From the NCBI GenBank assembly GCA_022711755.1, contig JAKLEA010000012.1, positions 62,001 through 126,000 on the forward strand: a DNA stretch of 64,000 nucleotides, read 5' to 3'. Position 1 is the stretch's first letter, and each line of letters begins with the position of its first letter. The notes beneath the pieces are model-generated. The model did no database searches and had not been told where the DNA came from. It was given only the letters and a program-made list of their open reading frames with translations. Of the stretch, positions 61,403 through 64,000 are shown piece by piece. A program made the position numbers and the translations under genes. This DNA comes from Planctomycetota bacterium. Its GTDB lineage: Bacteria; Planctomycetota; Brocadiia; SM23-32; JAKLEA01.

Positions 61403-63723
61403 ACGCCCCGACGCGGGAAAACCGGACCGGAATCCTCATCCACTGCGCCCTGGCCGCCGCGCTCGTCTGGATCGTCTTCGCCCGCGCAGTCTCCTTCGAG
61501 TTCCTCAACTGGGACGACAACTCCTTCGTCCGCGACAACCCCCTTGTAACCATGCCCGGTCTCGGTTGGACAATGAATGCCCTCACACAGGCGCAGGCGG
61601 CTTATTATGCGCCTGTTTTATGGTGGGCATTCCGGATTCAATATGCCGCCTGGGGGCCTGATCCGGCGGGATTTCACGCCGTCAACATCCTGCTTCACAG
61701 CGTCAATGCCATCCTGCTGATCTGTCTTTTGCGCAAGGTCGGCGTGAAGCCGATTGCCGCTTTTCTCGCGGCGGGATTGTGGGCGCTCCATCCCCTTCGC
61801 GCGGAATCCGTCGCCTGGATAACAGAGCTGAAAGACGTCCTGAGCGGTTGTTTCTGTCTGCTCTGCTCAATCTTCTATCTCAAGGCGACTTCGCGTGATT
61901 CGGAATCCGGCAATATTCAAAACGGCGTGACCGACTCCCGCGCTTATTATGCATCGCTTGCTTTCTTCCTTGCCGCGCTTGGGACCAAGCCTACGGTGGC
62001 GATCTGGCCCGTGCTCCTGATGCTTTATGATTTCTTCTCAATGCGCGGCAGGGACGCATTGCAACGCGCCCCTGCAAATGACATGGCCAAACATATCGCG
62101 CGCCGGCTTGCCCCCATGTGCGCGATGAGCGTCCTGTTCGGTCTGGTGATGATTCATCATCAGACCATCGCCCCGCCGCTGGACGGCCGCGCGCCCGGCG
62201 CATGGGCCGTCAACCTCGTCGTCGCCTGTTACAGCATGGCGTTTCATCTTGCGAAGCTTATCCTGCCAACCAGCCTGAGCGCGCTATACACCTTGCCGTC
62301 CCCCATTCCTTACTCCCCGTTTTTCCCCGGCGCGAATCTGGCCTCGTGCCGGCCCTATCTGTCCGGTGTCGCCTTTACAGTCGCGTTAATCGCCCTGACC
62401 GTGTTTTTGTTCAAACGCCGTCCCTGGCTTTCGTTCTCACTCATATTTTTCATGGTCGGGATGTCGCCTCTGGCGCAGTTGATCCCGACCCCGCGTCCGC
62501 TTGCCGACCGTTACACGTACCTTCCGAGCATCGCCCTTTTCGCTTATTTCGGATCAGCCTTCTGCCGCTCTCTCGATTTCATCCCGGAGAAACTGCGTGT
62601 GGTCGTCTCATGGCCCGCCGCCATAATCCTGTGTGCGATCTCAGGCATGCCGTGCGCGGACAGACTCGGGGTCTGGCGCGATTCCGTCTCGCTCTGGGGC
62701 GACGCAATCGCGAAGAACGCCTCTGACCAGATCGCCTTCGGCAGTTACGGCCTCGCGCTTATCGAAAACGGCAGATTCGCAGAGGCCCGGGAGCCGATGC
62801 TCAAGTCCGCCGGCGCATACCCGCGCGATCCGCGCCCGTGGTTCCACCTGTGCAGGATAGAGAGCTTTCTGGGCAACGAACCACTCGCCCGGGATGCGGC
62901 GATGAAACACATGTCTCTATCATATCCCGGCGCGGACGCCCTTTCGCTTCAGCGCGAGGCCGCAAGGCTGCTTGCCGCGCAGAAGGCGGGAGACGCCGCC
63001 GTATCTTTGGCGCGGGGAGTCGCAATACGCGCAAAAACTGAAATCCGGGACGAGACCGTCCGGGCCGAGATCGCGCTGGACATGGTCTTCGTTGAAGCGA
63101 AGAGCCTCATGGATCGCGGCAGAAGCGGAGAGGCCGCAACGCTGCTTTCCGACGCGTTGGAGCGGTTCCCGAAGTGGGCCAACGGACACCTTGCTCTAGG
63201 TTTGGCGCTCATTGACTCGGGGAAGTTCGAGCAGGCGGAAACGGCCTTTGTATGCTGGAAGAATCTGACCGGAGACGAGGAGGCGTTTATCGCTTGGAAG
63301 TCCGAAATCGCACTCAAACGAGGCGACACGGAGATTGCGGAAGGCCTTTGCAGAAAGGGATTGAGCCGCTTCCCTGGCGGCGTCCGGCTGATGACGGTCA
63401 TGTCCCGGATTCTCGTTGAGCGGGGGGATTTCAAAGGCGCGGTTGACTTTGCCGGTCGGGCGTGGCTGCTTGCGCCCGACCTGCCGGTCGTCGCCGACGC
63501 ATATGCATGGGCGCTGCTCAAAACAGGACGCGACAGGAAAGCCATGAATGTCCTGGATAAACACGCTGCCAATATATGGACCGAGCCGGAACAGGCATAT
63601 CATTTTTCAGTCATTTTGCAGGCCAACGGCCGTGCAGACAGGGCGAAAGGCTTCATGAATGCAGCAACGCGTTGGGCGAAATCGGGTGAAAAATGGTTGC
63701 CGGACGCAGAGATGCGACGTTAA
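61399..63723 (+). CDS. TMTC-like membrane TPR protein, copy 3 (GTG start)
   Basis: GTG at 61399 overlaps the stop of copy 2 (GTGA) with GGAGG 7 nt upstream. The 774-residue protein has FLNWDDNSFVRDNPL, in which the third acidic residue of the first loop is Asn, and LHPLRAESVAWITELKDVLS. Membrane helices extend to about 430 (PTPRPLADRYTYLP) and TPR-like repeats follow (LALIENGRFAEAREPMLKSA, LERFPKWANGHLALGLALID). The tight spacing makes the three paralogues one transcriptional unit. Confidence 0.82.
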   Translation: MNAPTRENRTGILIHCALAAALVWIVFARAVSFEFLNWDDNSFVRDNPLVTMPGLGWTMNALTQAQAAYYAPVLWWAFRIQYAAWGPDPAGFHAVNILLHSVNAILLICLLRKVGVKPIAAFLAAGLWALHPLRAESVAWITELKDVLSGCFCLLCSIFYLKATSRDSESGNIQNGVTDSRAYYASLAFFLAALGTKPTVAIWPVLLMLYDFFSMRGRDALQRAPANDMAKHIARRLAPMCAMSVLFGLVMIHHQTIAPPLDGRAPGAWAVNLVVACYSMAFHLAKLILPTSLSALYTLPSPIPYSPFFPGANLASCRPYLSGVAFTVALIALTVFLFKRRPWLSFSLIFFMVGMSPLAQLIPTPRPLADRYTYLPSIALFAYFGSAFCRSLDFIPEKLRVVVSWPAAIILCAISGMPCADRLGVWRDSVSLWGDAIAKNASDQIAFGSYGLALIENGRFAEAREPMLKSAGAYPRDPRPWFHLCRIESFLGNEPLARDAAMKHMSLSYPGADALSLQREAARLLAAQKAGDAAVSLARGVAIRAKTEIRDETVRAEIALDMVFVEAKSLMDRGRSGEAATLLSDALERFPKWANGHLALGLALIDSGKFEQAETAFVCWKNLTGDEEAFIAWKSEIALKRGDTEIAEGLCRKGLSRFPGGVRLMTVMSRILVERGDFKGAVDFAGRAWLLAPDLPVVADAYAWALLKTGRDRKAMNVLDKHAANIWTEPEQAYHFSVILQANGRADRAKGFMNAATRWAKSGEKWLPDAEMRR

Positions 63724-63800
63724 AGTTGGAAAGTGGCAGGGACGGGTTGCAACGCGCTCTTGCAAGTGATTATATCGCAAATGGCGCACGTCGCGTCCGC

Positions 63801-63828
63801 TTGCTTTTACCGGGACAGATGATATACT
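63801..63828 (+). promoter_or_regulatory. Weak promoter candidate for universal stress protein gene
   Basis: TTGCTT at 63801-63806, 16 bp spacer, TATACT at 63823-63828 (5/6 for the -10 box, weak -35). It lies about 100 nt before the ATG at 63926. Confidence 0.3.
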
Positions 63829-63925
63829 TCTCTGTGTTGCCGCGTATTGCGGATCCCGGATTCAGCCCTGTAACTGTCGGCCATAAGTCAATGATCGGCA
63901 ACGTCTTACGTCGGAGCATCTCTCC

Positions 63926-64000
63926 ATGCAGTTGAAGAAGATTCTCGTGCCGGTGGATTTCTCCCGGTTCTCCGAACACGCCCTTGATTACGCAGTTGCG
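63926..64000 (+). CDS. Universal stress protein (UspA family), start only
   Basis: ATG at 63926 opens a frame to the window edge: MQLKKILVPVDFSRFSEHAL, then DYAVA. This is the exact N-terminal signature of UspA-domain proteins (KKILVPVDFS), which bind ATP or act in stress survival. GGAG lies about 11 nt upstream. The rest of the gene is outside the window. Confidence 0.9.
   Translation, partial: MQLKKILVPVDFSRFSEHALDYAVA

Noticed and set aside
1-64000. tRNA, rRNA, CRISPR arrays, intact IS elements, prophage
   Set aside because: No tRNA T-arm consensus with acceptor stem, no rRNA stretch, no regularly spaced repeats and no transposase, integrase or phage structural genes were seen.

Overview
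The window looks like chromosomal DNA from a GC-rich, Gram-negative, polysaccharide-degrading bacterium of the kind found in the PVC superphylum or neighbouring uncultured phyla (Lentisphaerota, Planctomycetota, Hydrogenedentota, Sumerlaeota). The Gram-negative call rests on apolipoprotein N-acyltransferase, several lipobox proteins and a DUF481 outer-membrane barrel. The lineage guess rests on PEP-CTERM surface proteins, a sulfatase, Tat-exported Gfo/Idh and SGNH enzymes, beta-helix proteins, a WbsX-type lipoprotein, a GxGYxYP lipoprotein and TMTC-like membrane proteins. No rRNA, tRNA, CRISPR array or intact mobile element was seen, so the taxonomy is inference.

Layout. 1-5.5 kb (minus): secreted carbohydrate-related proteins and a UroD-like methyltransferase. 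5.8-7.2 kb: a PurF that lacks the N-terminal catalytic cysteine. 7.6-12.1 kb (plus): DUF481 barrel, GxGYxYP lipoprotein, radical SAM protein. 12.2-14.7 kb (minus): a compact type II restriction-modification cassette (HNH nuclease, Vsr, C5 methyltransferase) of visibly lower GC. 14.9-18.6 kb (minus): uvrB, a ComEA-like protein and a DUF1570 peptidase. 18.9-27.2 kb (plus): sugar nucleotidyltransferase, folK, CocE-like hydrolase, TIM-barrel isomerase, a methyltransferase/GT4 pair, a DapB-like dehydrogenase and a nucleotidyltransferase with a tiny partner. 27.4-36.7 kb: WbsX lipoprotein, a small PEP-CTERM protein, pseudogene debris, lnt, a GT39 protein and argH.

37-50.7 kb is a carbohydrate-processing region: Gfo/Idh, TIM-barrel hydrolase and SGNH hydrolase (minus), a divergent sulfatase (plus), then a minus-strand run of four genes (diheme HZS-alpha-like protein, beta-helix protein, Pgi, LamG/toroid protein). 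At 50.8 kb a clear cobalamin riboswitch followed by an intrinsic terminator precedes a seven-repeat PQQ-type beta-propeller with a PEP-CTERM anchor, a candidate surface cobalamin-capture protein analogous to Bacteroides BtuG. 53-56.5 kb (minus) holds a PHP hydrolase, a FlgO/CsgG-like TPR lipoprotein and a DUF4384 protein. 56.8-63.7 kb (plus) holds three tandem TMTC-like membrane/TPR paralogues in one tight operon, and the window ends in the start of a universal stress protein gene.

The genome also carries many long G/C homopolymers (8-11 nt), some inside genes, and small dispersed inverted repeats between genes. The most interesting items are the riboswitch-controlled propeller, the TMTC triplet, the cysteine-less PurF and the degraded histidine kinase next to lnt.
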